Shown here piece by piece: positions 1 through 11,379 of a DNA stretch of 64,000 nucleotides. The notes under the pieces are model-generated. The model saw only the letters and a list, made by a program, of their open reading frames with translations, made no database searches and was not told the origin of the DNA. This DNA comes from Riptortus pedestris (Eukaryota > Arthropoda > Insecta > Hemiptera > Alydidae). Each line of letters starts with the position of its first letter. Position 1 is the first letter of the stretch. The stretch covers positions 89,446,501-89,510,500 of the forward strand of contig CM032233.1 in assembly GCA_019009955.1 (NCBI GenBank), written 5' to 3'. The position numbers and the translations under genes were made by a program.

Positions 1-1404
1 TCGTTTTCTATTCGTTTTTCAGCAAATATGAATATAACAAAAGTTGTTTATTTTGTTATTTAGAGTAACTTTTGTCATATTCAATTTTGTCGTATAACAA
101 AATATAAACGAGATATGCACCAAAAACTAGAGCGGGAGCCAACAAGTTTGTTGTGCACTAACGATTGAACCGAACTTAACAGAACTCTGTATGTGAATTA
201 ACATTAATTCTTCCATGATTATAAGATATATTAAAAATTATAGGTTAGAACGGGAGTGGGGGTTATAAGGGAGGCCTGAAATAAAAATTCGTGATATTTC
301 ATGGTCTATTTGTTTTTCGGCAATCGTGCACATAGCATAAGTTGTTTACTTTTTTAATTAGTGTAAATTTTGTTTTATAATTTTTTTTTGTAAAATAAGG
401 TATGATCAAGTAATTTGCTTAGAAATATTGATATGCTCAACAATGCATTCCAACATGAACTACCCAGGTATCTCACCTGGATAAGTTAATTCAAATCCAT
501 GTTAGAATTTTATCCTTAATAATTCAAAACTATGTTATTTTTTAATGCCAGTAACAGTTTGCACCAAATAAGGTATACTGCCCCTACCGTTCTCTAAGTG
601 TATTTAATGCATTATTTAATTAAAACGTGAAAAATATTTGAAACAGTTTTAGAATTTTGAAGATAATACAATATGATTTTTTAATATATTTGAATGTATT
701 AGAGGATAGCTATCCAAATTGTATTACAGGTTGGCAGCACTGAGGCTATGTAGGTGTCGAGCTACTTCTTTTGACCTATCAGTTCTGCCGCTTCCCTTCC
801 GACCTCATATTGGTCTATGTTTACATCTTAATTGAAGCTTATAGCAATGTATTCTCAGGAATGTGAATTTCTATAATTATCATAAATAAATAATTTACAA
901 GAATAAACGCTAGGGAGGTGCACTCAGGTATTTCTGGTATTTGTTAACTCTGCTCCGTTAATGTATTATGATATACTTTACTGAAAACCAATATGAATAC
1001 ACAGTTTACAATCGAGACTTATGAAAGAGTATTTTAATAGTGGCTATGACGTACCTAAAACAGCTGTCACCGTTGGACATTGTACCGCATGAAGGGAAAG
1101 GAACTTATTCATACGTGGTTTGGAAGATAGAATACTTTCTAGGATTATGAATTATATGGTCCATTACGTTATTAAAAAAACTACATACACAGAGGACGGG
1201 AAATATAAAAATATTGAGGACAGTGGTCTTATATAACAAATAATTTTATTATTAACAAATCCACAGCAACGACGGGTATAAATTCTAAACACTGGACAGG
1301 GAAATAAAAAAAATATTGTGGAAAGTAAAGCCTTGCCAAAAACATACCATCTTCATTCAGCCTCAAATGAATTTCCGGGCGAAGCCGGGTACCTTAGCTA
1401 GTAT
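1..1404 (+). repeat. Family B repeat, 3' tail at (TA)n
   Basis: This is a copy of the (TA)n-flanked family B, cut by the window edge. It ends in GCCGGGTACC...GCTAGT at 1404 and runs straight into a TA tract. The block GGGAGTGGGGGTTATAAGGG near 247 is the marker of the ~297 bp internal module; the next marker block is only partly kept. Positions 380-530 match the copy at 47410-47540. About 545-1010 matches no other copy and may be an older insertion. The terminal GAAGCCGGGTA...GCTAGT(AT)n resembles tails of RTE-type LINEs in arthropods, but no reading frame is attached here, so the class stays open. Confidence 0.6.
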
Positions 1405-1416
1405 ATATATATACAT

Positions 1417-1466
<50 letters not shown>
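1401..1466. repeat. (TA)n tract at tail-to-tail junction
   Basis: A TA/CATA microsatellite separates two family B copies whose GCTAGT tails face each other, so the tract is the centre of a large inverted repeat. Confidence 0.85.
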
Positions 1467-1470
<4 letters not shown>

Positions 1471-1985
1471 TAGCTAAGTTACCCGGCTTCGCTCGGGAAT
1501 TCATTTGGGGCTGAATGATAATGGTATTTTTTTTGGCAAACCTTTACTTTCCACAATATTTTAACATTTCTCGATGTATACCCGTCGTTGCTGTGGATTT
1601 GTTAATAATATAATTATTTGTTATGTAAAGCTTCACTGTCCAAATATTATTATATTTCCTGTCTCATGTGCTTGTAGCTTTATAAATAAATAAATAAATA
1701 TATATATATATATATAATTCATAATCATAGAAAGTATTCTGACCGGCAAACTATGTTTGAATGAAACGTCCTTTCCTTCGGTACGGTACAAAGACCAACA
1801 GTGACTGAAAAACAAACAGAAAATGAAATATCGCGAATTTTTATTTCAGGCGTCTCTTATAACCACCACTCCCGTTTGAACCTAAAAAATGTAATATAGC
1901 TTATAATCGTGGAAGAATTAATGCTAGTTCATGAACATAACAAAAGCCTGAACATAACCTACCCTGCCAAACAATTGATGGTCTA
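1466..1985 (-). repeat. Family B repeat, inverted partner
   Basis: From the TA tract outwards it reads ACTAGCTAAGTTACCCGG and then the usual family B interior: CCCGTCGTTGCTGTGGATTT near 1580 and the ACCAACAGTGACTGAAAAAC block near 1793. It is the mirror image of the copy ending at 1404. A second, short (TA)n lies at 1698-1717. The small open frame at 1633-1815 is a by-product of repeat sequence. Confidence 0.6.
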
Positions 1986-1989
1986 CAAT

Positions 1990-2165
1990 TTTTGTTCTCT
2001 CCATTATCTAGTAACTCAATTACTAAGCGAGTTCAAGGTACTCCGCCGCTTTCAGCCTTCAGTAAACCCGTAGGCAGAAAATATATGGTGAGAAGAGAAA
2101 AATAATGTGTCGCACCACTGGGAAATCTGCTAGTTTACGCATCGTCTGGGTGACGGACCCTTCAA
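1990..2165 (-). mobile_element. Family A (Helentron-like) fragment, 5' end
   Basis: It holds the TTCAGCCTTCAGTAAACCC block, then GGGAAATCTGCT and a decayed GTGACGGAC terminus near 2165, so it is the 5' end of a minus-strand family A copy. The rest is lost. The next ~240 bp (2166-2402) is GC-richer, low-copy sequence in which I see no feature. Confidence 0.6.
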
Positions 2166-2402
2166 TGCGAAAGAATAATTGTAGGCTATGTTAAAAATTA
2201 TTGAAAGGGCAGGATTGAGCAGCGGCAGAGATTATTGTCATTGCTAACGGTTGATGGGGCAGGTGGTGGATATCCTTGACCCGGTCACTGTCCAGGCACA
2301 GTTAATCTGGGCTCCATTTATCAGCTCCCTCTACGAAGGACACAAGACTCCAGGAACTGAATCTCATCAGTGCAAACAATGGTCCTAAGCTGTTAAACCT
2401 CT

Positions 2403-2526
2403 TTTACCAGATTTCCCCTAAGGGACATCAGCTATTCAGATCGTACTCAAGTGATTTTTTAAAAGTTCCGTAAAATGTCCATCGATCCTACCTAGTAGAT
2501 GACGAAAATGAGGTCCGTTCAAAATG

Positions 2527-2584
<58 letters not shown>

Positions 2585-3189
2585 TTATATATATAATTCT
2601 ACTGCACGTGTGTATGTCACTGAAGTCCTAAACGGCTGGATAAATTTGAATGAATTTTTTTGTATGCGTTTGGGTGACGCCCTGGATGGAGCTGGAGTGG
2701 GGGTAGTAAGGGAGGCCTAAAATTAAAAATAGTGATATTTCGTTTCCTGTTGGTTTTTCGGCAAATATGCACAAAATAAAAGTTGTTTATTTTGTTAATT
2801 AGACTTTTGTTAAATTCACTTTTGTCTTGCAACAAAGTATAAACGAGATATACACTAAAAGATTAAAGTAGGAGCCGGCAATTTTATTGGGCACTAACGA
2901 TTGAACCGAACTTAACAAATCTCTATATGTAAATTAGCATTAATTCTTCCATGATTATAAGCTATATTAATTTTTTTAGGTTCGAATGGGAGCGGGGGTT
3001 ATAAGGGAGGCCTGAATAAAACATTCGCGATATTTCATTTTCTATTTGTTTTTAGGCAAACGTGCACATTACAAAAGTTGTTTTTTTTTGTTTTATTAAA
3101 AGTAGCTTTTGTTTTAAACATAGTATTATTAAATTTAATATCCTAATCGCTTGAAATATCATGCAGGACAACGTCTGTCGGGTCCGTTA

Positions 3190-3239
<50 letters not shown>

Positions 3240-3560
3240 GTTAATGGCTGAAATCTAACAACTTAGTAGGGGGAGAGGGTTTAAAGGGGAGGCATTTTGG
3301 AAATTCAAAATATCTTTGTTATTATACGTCGGATCGAAAAAGTATATAACTAATGTTATTACAATTTTAATTTCCTATAAATGTTGTTAAATACATATTT
3401 ACTCTAAGGTTAATATTAATCGAGGTATTTGGAAGTTTTAGTTTTCAGCCTTCAGTAAACCCCCAGTCCTACTCATGCCCTAACAACAATAAGCTGTTAT
3501 AACATGAACCTCCACTACAGGAAGTATCTGAATTGTTAACAAACATGTCAGCCAACCTCT
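2403..3560 (-). mobile_element. Family A copy split by a nested insert
   Basis: The minus-strand 3' hairpin lies at 2405-2435, followed by the conserved TGTCCATCGATCCTACC and GAAAATGAGGTCCGTTCAAA blocks and a (TA)n tract (about 2529-2581). The remaining family A interior resumes after a second TA tract (3190-3237) with TTCGTTAATGGCTGAAATC. Between the two tracts is a different repeat (2599-3190). This suggests an original single TA tract was split by an insertion. Confidence 0.7.
2599..3190 (+). mobile_element. Family B-like insert within the TA tract of a family A copy
   Basis: It begins after TA with a TGTATGTCACTGAAGTCC block, holds two B modules about 296 bp apart (GGAGTGGGGG near 2692; GGAGCGGGGG near 2990) and ends CTGTCGGGTCCGTTAGT followed by (TA)n. 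The tail differs from the GAAGCCGGG tail of other copies, so it is a related sub-type. Both boundaries are TA dinucleotides. Confidence 0.65.
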
Positions 3561-4219
3561 CGGAGCTGAATAGATAGATAGAAATATTCTTGAACGAAAG
3601 AAAAACAATTCATAAAATATACTAGAATATATTAGTTTTATTGAAAACTATTTATTATATTTAGTAATGTCATTCATAAGGAGCCATACAAGTTTTTATC
3701 TCAATCACTCTAATTTCAGTAATCCAAGGACAAAAGACGGGGGGGGGGGGGTCATCAGAAGGTATTTGCATGTATCTGATCTAGAAAAGATTTGTTGTTA
3801 ATTCAACGTGAAATACCAAATATTGTATTTCATGTTGAATTGAGACGGTTTATGATATATTAGGTTATTAACGTGCGACGACTGAAAGAGGGGCGGGGGT
3901 CACTGCTAACATCTAAAAAAATTCACATATCTTGGATCTTGGTTAATATTGAAGATAGAGAAAATATGTATAGAACAGCATTTATAGATCTTCAAATTTG
4001 CAATAATATTGGTTCTATACAATTGGTCGATATGACGATAGCGACGGAACAACAATGGAGATATTTAGAATTTGGATTTTCTAATCCCCCCCCCCTCCTA
4101 CTGGTCCACTTTCAGACGTTAGCGAACTTGATCTTTATTTTTACATAATAAACGTTTTATGTAAGAATACAGATATTGGTAACGATCAAACAAAAATTGC
4201 AACCGCTAGAGCATTAATA

Positions 4220-4260
<41 letters not shown>
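3540..4260 (+). mobile_element. Family A fragment ending in (TA)n
   Basis: It matches the interior of the plus-strand copies at 8703 and 42750: the AATTTCAGTAATCCAAGG region, a G-run near 3740, paired AGATATTT blocks, a C-run near 4087, then the GTAACGATCAAACAAAAATTG block and (TA)n from 4222. Both termini are missing. The 91-residue frame at 3873-4148 is only the family A interior read through and has no known domain. Confidence 0.65.
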
Positions 4261-4264
<4 letters not shown>

Positions 4265-4640
4265 TATTTATTATTATTTTATTTGATTCTTCATATATAG
4301 TAACCCTATAAGAAGGCCGTTTATGAGTTTCTGCATGTCCCATGCAAGTTAGCATATCACCTACATTTGTAGTGGGTCACAATTAATTTATACATAGATT
4401 ATTTCAAAAGTATGAGATACATATAAAAAGAATTAACAATAACAACGTTAAATTAAAGTAAAAACATATAAAGAGAAGATTATTAGTCTTAAAAGTAAAA
4501 GAAATAATGAATATCCATAAATATTTTAAGTATTGTAGTTGTATCAGCCATAATAAGTATTTAACCAATTAATTGTATTAAAAGCATGTTCTGCGAATAT
4601 TTTAAAAGCATTATTATATTGTAAAAATAACTTGTATATA

Positions 4641-4702
<62 letters not shown>

Positions 4703-5160
4703 TATATATATATATACAGGATAAACGTGATTTCATTGTACTATATATCCAAGATAAAAATTCCCAGTTGGTATAAATTCAGCTGACTTACGAGGAAACA
4801 GTGCCACCAGAATTGCCAACGAAGGTAAATAAAATAATCTAAAAATAGGTATCAAAAACAGTTGAATCTAAACATCAACTAAAACAGGATTTCTTTAGGC
4901 CACTCACTTCAAATGTACATAGACTTTAACAATAGTTGTAGACACCTCGAAGTAAATTTACTTGTATGGAACTTATATGAGTAGTTTGCTTTGTATATAC
5001 TAACTATGATTTCCTTACATACGGTGTAACTGACTATACTAAGGCTGGACAGAATGACAGAAGAAACGTTTACAGTGGTCATTATGTGTTGAGCAAATAG
5101 ACATAGACACAACCGTCTTATAAATTTAAAAACCACCGTCATTACTGAGTTTTAGCCGAT
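4261..5160. other. AT-rich low-copy region with a long (TA)n
   Basis: I see no gene here. A pure (TA)n of roughly 75 bp lies at 4643-4719. The rest is unmatched AT-rich sequence. The minus-strand frame 4909-5142 has no recognisable motif. Confidence 0.4.
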
Positions 5161-5189
5161 TTATTCAAAATTGCTGCGACATAAAAGTT

Positions 5190-5565
5190 GTAGCCAACAA
5201 TATTATCTTTGAAACATGTCTATAGGAAGAGGAATAAATTCTGAAATTAAAAAAAAAAAATATTAAAACAAAGTTGAAGTTAAAACTATTTTTGATGGAC
5301 CTGGAAGTTACCGCACAGTTTTTTTTTTTTTTTTTTTACATGGAGCTATGCAGGAGGAAAAATGTATTCCTAAAATTACTACGTGATTAGTTTAAAATAA
5401 TTTAATTCTATAAACGTTTTCGTTATGTTGATCTTTTTTGAAGTGAACTTTTTTTTGGATTCATTTAAAAATAATTTTGCGTTATTTTTAGGTTTTAAAT
5501 ACTTTTGTTTTTCAGAATCCATTCTTTTCCCATAGACTTGTTTCAAAGATAATTTTGTTGGCACA
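5190..5565. mobile_element. Family C foldback / non-autonomous DNA transposon
   Basis: The ends are ~50 bp inverted repeats: 5193-5243 and 5513-5562 share GCCAACAA, TATTATCTTTGAAACA (with one change) and the -ATTCTG inner end. The interior is short and noncoding. The same terminal sequence recurs at 27948-28000 and 29190-29270, where a mariner-like transposase relic is close by. That suggests a miniature derivative of that family. Confidence 0.65.
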
Positions 5566-5662
5566 AGGAGGGATAGATTCTGGAATAAAAAAAAAGTACT
5601 TAAACCGAAATTAAATAACGCAAAAGTAGTATTGAATGAATCCCAAAAAAAAGTTTACTTCA

Positions 5663-5719
<57 letters not shown>

Positions 5720-5722
<3 letters not shown>

Positions 5723-6762
5723 CTGTAAAACCCCGGAGTGTGGTAAATCTTAGGATTAACCAGAAGCGCTGGTAAATGTCCGATTTTATCTTTCAAATCG
5801 GACTTTAGCCAGTAAATCTTCGGATTTCCCAAGAGGCTGGGTAAAATCTAGAATTATCTCAATCAGGATGCGTCTTTCGGGCTTTTACCAACAGATTTTG
5901 GTAAATCCTAACATTTCCCAGCGTCTGCCGGTAAAAGTTGGAATAAAGGTTATTTGAAATGAAACTTATAGAATAAGTTTTATTATTATTTCTTACAGCA
6001 TGGGAGAGAATTGTGACAAACATTTCTTATTTGAACATTTTTTTAAGCAGTTGCATTTTTTTAAACCCTGGCCACCAAACAATCACTGTTGACGAACTGC
6101 GGTGCGAAGGCTTATCTCTTCGTCGGGCACTTAATCAGGAGACATGAAATTCTCGGTGCAAATTGTAAACTGATTACGTGAATATAATGTATCCAGTTTT
6201 CCTGAAGAAGTTCCGAGTTGGTAGAAACCATCTTCTTTTTCGACGATCACTGCAATCATGCTTTTGTGGTAGATTTTAGATAGGTCGACATCAGGAATTT
6301 TGAACCTCACGTTTTGGCCAACTTCGGGATCTGGGAATTTTCCTTTCGTCGTTTTTCCCATTTTCTTGGTCTGTGATTCAAGACCTTCCCTTGCTGCTTG
6401 GCGAATTTCTTTGACAGAGCACATCTTCTGTTCGGTGGCAGATAACTTATTATTGGCACTTTCTTGGTGAAGTTAGTGGGGAGAATCCCTGTCCCCACTT
6501 CTCTTCACTGGACATTTACCAATGAGTATTGGGAAATCCGCACATTTACCGAACAGCATTGGTAAAAGTACGAAATGTCATATTTATTTAATGTTTTTCG
6601 GGCATTTACCAAGCCAGAAGGTATGTAAATCCGGGGATTGATCAACTGCCAAGCGGTAAAAGCTGGAATTTCATCTAGATTTCGGACTTTAACCAGTGCT
6701 CTTGGTAAATCCTAGGATTTACCGGTAATTCCTGACATTTACCACACTTCGGGGTTTTACAG

Positions 6763-6765
<3 letters not shown>
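5720..6765 (-). mobile_element. TIR DNA transposon with KRBA2-like integrase relic
   Basis: This 1046 bp element lies between two (TA)n tracts. Its 29 bp terminal inverted repeats (5720-5748 and 6737-6765) start TTACTGTAAAACCCCG and differ at one base. Inside both ends are several imperfect palindromes of the form TTTACC-spacer-GGTAAA, for example 6514-6535, 6545-6567 and near 6690-6710, which look like serial binding sites. It carries the decayed coding tail listed separately. The flanks are TA on both sides, so the duplicated target cannot be resolved. Confidence 0.8.
6131..6424 (-). pseudogene. C-terminal fragment of KRBA2/SCAND3-like integrase protein
   Basis: The frame is open for 97 residues. 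Its motifs are VGQNVRFKIPDVDLSK (about residues 37-52), then an AVIVEKEDGFYQLGT stretch and LYSRNQFTIC near the end. This order (V-G-x-x-V...P-D-V-D, then GFY-x-LGT, then LY-x-RNQF) is what I know from the segment downstream of the rve integrase core in KRAB-A domain-containing protein 2-like transposon proteins of invertebrates. No integrase core with D,D-E residues is visible, so this is a truncated relic. The start Met is not meaningful. Confidence 0.6.
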
Positions 6766-6816
<51 letters not shown>

Positions 6817-7266
6817 GTCTGTTAACGCTCTAGCGGTCGACATTTTTGTTTGATCGTTACCTAACTCGATATTTAAACGTTTTATGTAAAGCTAAAGATC
6901 AAGTTTGTTAATGGCTGAAATCCAACTAGTGGAAGGGGGTGGTTTAGAGGAGGGGAATTTGGAAAATTCTTAATATCTCCGTTATTGTGCGTCAAGAACC
7001 AATCTTATTACTTAATGTATTTTTCTATAAATATTGTTATGTACGTTATTTTACTATTACTAACCAAGATATTTGCATTTTATAGTTTTCGGCCTTCAGT
7101 AACCCCCCCCCCTTCTACTCATGGCAAATTAACAATAAGCTGTAACATTATGAAGCACACTATTTGAAGAATATTTTAAATACCAAATATTGTTCTCATT
7201 GAACTTGCAAATACAGATGGCACACGTGGGAAATCTGCTTAGTTTACGCAGCCCCTTGCGTGAAAG
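6766..7266 (-). mobile_element. Family A, 5' half, after (TA)n
   Basis: (TA)n at 6766-6812 is followed by TGTCTGTTAACGCTCTAGCG, the G-run block near 6930, paired AGATATTT blocks, the C-run at 7104 and the terminus GGGAAATCTGC...TTGCGTGAAAGG near 7266. The hairpin half is absent on the other side of the KRBA2-like element, replaced by family C-like sequence at 5625-5667. Confidence 0.7.
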
Positions 7267-7460
7267 GCCTTCTTTTAAATACAACTCTTTGTTCGGAGGA
7301 GAGCAGTTGAAGCCGTCCACATCTCCCCCTCTCCCATCTGCTCCAACTGTTATATTTATTTTAAGCTTAGGTACCTCATTGGGAGCTCATTCTCTATTTA
7401 TTTATGTCTCGCTGGAAAAATCACAATGTAAGACTAGAAGTGGGGATTACATTGCAAATA

Positions 7461-7520
7461 ACAGAAGTCCCCCAAGCAGGGGGCTGCGTTAACTTAGCAG
7501 ATTTCCCACGAGGAGAAGTT
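7461..7520 (+). mobile_element. Family A 5' terminus fragment
   Basis: A short stretch holds AGCAGGGGGCTGCGTTAAC and GCAGATTTCCCACG, the 5' end of family A. It is directly followed by the next copy, suggesting tandem or nested arrival. Confidence 0.6.
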
Positions 7521-7571
7521 ACAATCAACTTAGAGAGTTTGTAGTTGAAAACCCAAACGGAAGAAAAAAAA

Positions 7572-8116
7572 GCTCGTCACGCAGGGTCTGCGTTAACTGA
7601 GCAGGGTTCCCACATGCGTTACACATTTGAATTTATACAAAACATTAAAGTCCAATGAAAACAATATTTAGAATTTAGGCTTCAAATAATGTACTTTATA
7701 AGATAATAACATATTGTTAATATGATATGAGTGGGGGTTTACTGAAGACCGAAAACTAAAAAATGGAAATAGGTATCTCGGTTAATAATCAAGATAGTGA
7801 AAAAATGTTCATAACAACATTTACAGAACATTATATTTTCAATAAGATTGGTTCTATTCAATTTTTTCGATCTAACCCCCCTTTAGCCGATTACAGCCGT
7901 TAACGAACTCGATCTTTCTTTTTATATAAAACGATTATATATCAAGTTTGGTAACGATAAGACTAAAATTGCGACCGCTAGAGCGGTAACAGACATATAT
8001 ATATATATATATATACAATTTTGAATGGATATCATTTGACGTTTGAAGAAAAATTTCGAAAATCGCGTCATGAGTACGACCTCAATGGCTGATTTCTCTG
8101 GAGGGGAATCTTCTAA
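7572..8116 (+). mobile_element. Family A copy, short form
   Basis: It starts with CTCGTCACGCAGGG, carries the standard interior and a short (TA)n at 7997-8016, and ends with a mutated hairpin running to TTCTAA at 8116. Confidence 0.75.
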
Positions 8117-8700
8117 AAATATGATCAGATATATATTGATTTGTATAAATCTCAAGATTTTTATTTTAGATTAATTTTCACTTATTATCACATGAGTTTT
8201 ACTGGAATAATGCATTGAAAAAAGTTTAAAGAGATTCTGTTGATAAATAAGAAAAAAAGACAAAGTAACATATTTTTAATATTCTTTCCCAGTAAGCTAA
8301 AAATGTCTCATTTTTACTGGAAAAATTATATTCATAGTGCTACTTACTTGAATATAAAAAAGTATTGTAAGAAAAAACATTTCTCAGTTTAATGTATGAT
8401 TTCATAAGGCAGTATGCACATGAAAATTACAAAAAAATACTGTATTCATTTTACATTTAACTTATGCAAAATGGCTTTTATTGTTACATTTTAAATAATA
8501 ATTATCTCTGTAAAACAGAACCTTTTATCTTTTATGAATTATGGAGTATCTTGACAATAGTTTGTTCAGTAGTTTTCAAGGTTACAACTATAACTACTAA
8601 CGTTCTAAATCATCAAGCATACATAGCATAATGCTTCTTTTTTTTAAACTACTCATATGGTATTGTGTCAAGGGATTTCGAATGTAATATGAAGCTTAAA
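8117..8700. other. AT-rich interval
   Basis: I see no gene, RNA or shared repeat in these ~580 bp. Confidence 0.35.
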
Positions 8701-8702
8701 AA

Positions 8703-9468
8703 GTCCGTCACGCAGGGGCTCCTTTAAACTAAGCAGATTTCCCTCGTGAAGTTTAAGAGCAGATAAATCTACATACTGGTAACACAACACCACCGTTAAT
8801 ATTAAGTCAATAAATACACAAGTGAAAAATAGAAACTCTGAAAAGAAATCCTTCAGTTAATTTTAATAACATCCCAACGGGAAGCGTCTGAAATTTAAAT
8901 AAACAGGAAAGAAAAGCAATTACTGAAATATATCAGAATATAACATAGTAATGTAATTGAAAACAAATTACTATATCTAGTACTGTAATTTATAATGAAT
9001 ATTAATAATTTTTATCTCAATCAATTAATTTTAGTAGTCCAAGAACTTAAAACGGGGGGGGGGCACCAGAACATATTTGCATGTGTCTCGTATATTAAAG
9101 GTCTCTTGAAAACAATATTTGGTATTTAATTTAGTACAATATTTCGAATAATGTGGTTTATTATATAACGGAGTATTGTTTATGTAACACGAGTAGAAGT
9201 GGGGTTTGCTGAAGGCTGAAAACTGAAAAATGTAGATATCTCGGTTAATATTCAAAATAGAGAATAAATGTGTGTAACAATATTTATAGTAAATTTAAGT
9301 TGCAAGACAATACATAATAAGAAACAAGAATGGTTCTATACATTTTTTTTCGATCCGATGTATGGTCAGATTTCAGCCGTTAACGAACTTGATCTTTAGT
9401 TTTGTATGAAACGCTTATATATCGATCGTTTGGTAACGAATAAACAATAATTACGGCGGTAACAGATA

Positions 9469-9518
<50 letters not shown>

Positions 9519-9612
9519 TTTGAGCGGACCTCATTTCCGTCATCTCCTAGGTAGGATTGATGGGCATTTGATGAAAAATTTCGAAAATGGCGTCATGAGT
9601 ACGACCTCAATG
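8703..9612 (+). mobile_element. Family A copy, near full length
   Basis: It begins GTCCGTCACGCAGGGGCT, has GCAGATTTCCC 24 bp later, a G-run near 9053, an AATATCTCGGTTAATATTC-like block near 9235, (TA)n at 9467-9517 and the conserved TGATGGGCATTTGATG region. The final hairpin is deleted; it stops at CCTCAATGCTAA near 9612. Confidence 0.8.
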
Positions 9613-10064
9613 CTAATGAAGGTATATAAAGTTTTAAATAAGTACTGCCAGTTTACCACATATTTAGAGAACTGTAAACATTTCTTTTAACAAAGATAAA
9701 TTCAACATGCCGAGTACCAAACAGTAAAAATACTTTATTTCCACACTAATCTCCTAATGAATTTTTGCAACTGAGTTCTTACCTGAAATTGATGAAATAC
9801 AATATTTTTTGAGAAACCACGTGTCGCCTCTTCCCTGAAAATAATTACGACAATCCATTTAATGTAATATTAATCGTACCACAAAACATACAGTATTAAT
9901 AATCAATCTATTATAAAGCTAAATATCTCAGCAGATAACATTTTTTTTTTACACTCATAAAAAACCATGTGAGCCTCAGCAGAAAATATCTGCAGGGTTA
10001 GATAATGCATTCCTCCTTGACCCCGGTAATAAGAACCGTACTGCACATTTTAAATATAGACATT

Positions 10065-10152
10065 ATAGACGATGGGCATTTGAAGAAAAAATTCGAAAAT
10101 CCCGTCATGAGTACGACCTCTATAGCTGATTTCCCCTAAGGTAAATCTGCTA
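10065..10152 (+). mobile_element. Family A 3' end only
   Basis: Only the last ~90 bp remain: GATGGGCATTTGAAG, GTCATGAGTACGACCTC and a hairpin ending ATCTGCTAA. The preceding ~450 bp (9613-10064) is AT-rich and unassigned. Confidence 0.7.
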
Positions 10153-10334
10153 AAAATCTGATGTGAACACTTCCTTGTACCCCAATTAAATAAAATAAAC
10201 AAAATGTTTTGTTACACTTCATTTAAGCTTATTTCATTTGGAAGTTATATAAGATATCTCCATTGAAATATATCAGATCGAAAAATGTTATAAAACATAA
10301 TTTATAGATCATTTTAAGCTGAACAAAATAAAAA

Positions 10335-10970
10335 CGACCGTCACACACGGGCTGCTAAGCAGATTTCCCACTTGCTCAACCACTTATTCTCTATTTCTAT
10401 GTAAAAACGAAACTGGGCGGGGGAGGGGTAACTGAACCCTGAAAACAATAAAGTACAAAGAACTCGCTTAAGTCTTGAGTTACTCTAAAATGTACAGAAC
10501 AACAACTGTAGAATGTTACTTATTAACGCCCAATTTGTGCTAATATGGTTAATTGGGACGGGTTGTCTGCAGGTTACCACCCTTTTCTAGCCAGGGTGGG
10601 ACTAAGGATTTTATTTAATGGGTTCATCACTAAATAAATTCCTATTTGTCCATGCGAGAATCGAACTCTCCACTCTAGGTTTACCGTGTGAAATCAAGGC
10701 AAACGCTTTAACTCACACGGCTGACCTGAGCCCCCTGTGGAGCATCAATAGCTTAAATAAGATTGGCTCTATAACATTTGGCGATACGAATTATAATAAT
10801 GGTGATATTTCGAATATTCAAAATCCCCCTCTAACCCCTTCCCCCCTTCCTCATTTTCCACCCCTTATTTCAGCCATTAACTTATATGATTTTTAGAGTA
10901 GAATGAAATAAATAAATTTTTAGTATGGCATAGAAGTAATAAATATTTTCGATTATAAGTTCGAATAAAT
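10335..10970 (+). mobile_element. Family A copy interrupted by a SINE
   Basis: It starts GACCGTCACACACGGGCTGC and continues into the interior up to about 10512. A minus-strand SINE follows, and the interior resumes with AATAAGATTGGCTCTATAAC at about 10756. A C-rich block lies at 10825-10862. The TA tract and 3' hairpin are not present. Confidence 0.7.
10514..10740 (-). mobile_element. tRNA-derived SINE, minus strand
   Basis: Read on the minus strand it begins with a tRNA-like head, GGCTCAGGTCAGCCGTGTGA, and has a pol III B-box-like GAGTTCGATTCTCGC near 10657-10671. A constant body follows (CCACCCTGGCTAGAAAAGGG, then a CCCGTCCCAATTA block), ending towards TTAATAAG. The same family is at 42294-42515 and 60405-60587. 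It is presumed to be mobilised by a LINE enzyme. It interrupts a family A copy, so it is the younger of the two. Confidence 0.8.
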
Positions 10971-11367
10971 AATTTCGTTAATGGCTGAAATCGGTGGGGG
11001 GCTTAAGAGGGGGGATTTTCGAAAATTCGAAATATCTCTTTACTATACATCGGAACGAAAACTAGTATAGAACCATCTTATTGCAAATTAAATGTACTAT
11101 AAATACTGTTATATACATTTATTCTCTATCTTGAATATTAACCGAGATATTTGCATTTTTATTAAGTGTTTGCGGATAACGGGCAAGATGAGATCGGCTG
11201 ATGTCGGGTCTATTCCTAAATATCCACCAAAAGCTAGTTCGGCCGTTTCCGTAACTACCGTACTACTAACTTCCGTAGTACTACTGTTACTAGTATGCAG
11301 ATATCTCTATTGTAAAACTTCACGTGGGAAATTTGCTAAGTATACGCAGCCCCTGGTGACGGACTTT
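10971..11367 (-). mobile_element. Family A, 5' half
   Basis: It runs from TTCGTTAATGGCTGAAATCG through the G-run and CCGAGATATTTGC to a GTGGGAAATTTGCTAAG block and GGTGACGGAC at 11367. The middle (about 11175-11290) has been replaced by unrelated sequence with simple ACT/AGT-type repeats. Confidence 0.65.
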
Positions 11368-11379
11368 TTTTCAATTTGA

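Noticed and set aside
6307..6498. Second 63-residue minus frame in the KRBA2-like element
   Set aside because: It overlaps the recognised frame in another phase and shows no motif.
7190..7492. 100-residue plus-strand frame
   Set aside because: It starts inside a family A 5' end and ends in another; it is a repeat read-through.
10600..10740. A real tRNA gene
   Set aside because: The tRNA-like head has a B box but lacks a proper cloverleaf, and the same body follows in other copies, so it is a SINE.
10618..10896. 92-residue plus-strand frame
   Set aside because: The first part is the antisense of a SINE tRNA-like head and the second is family A interior.
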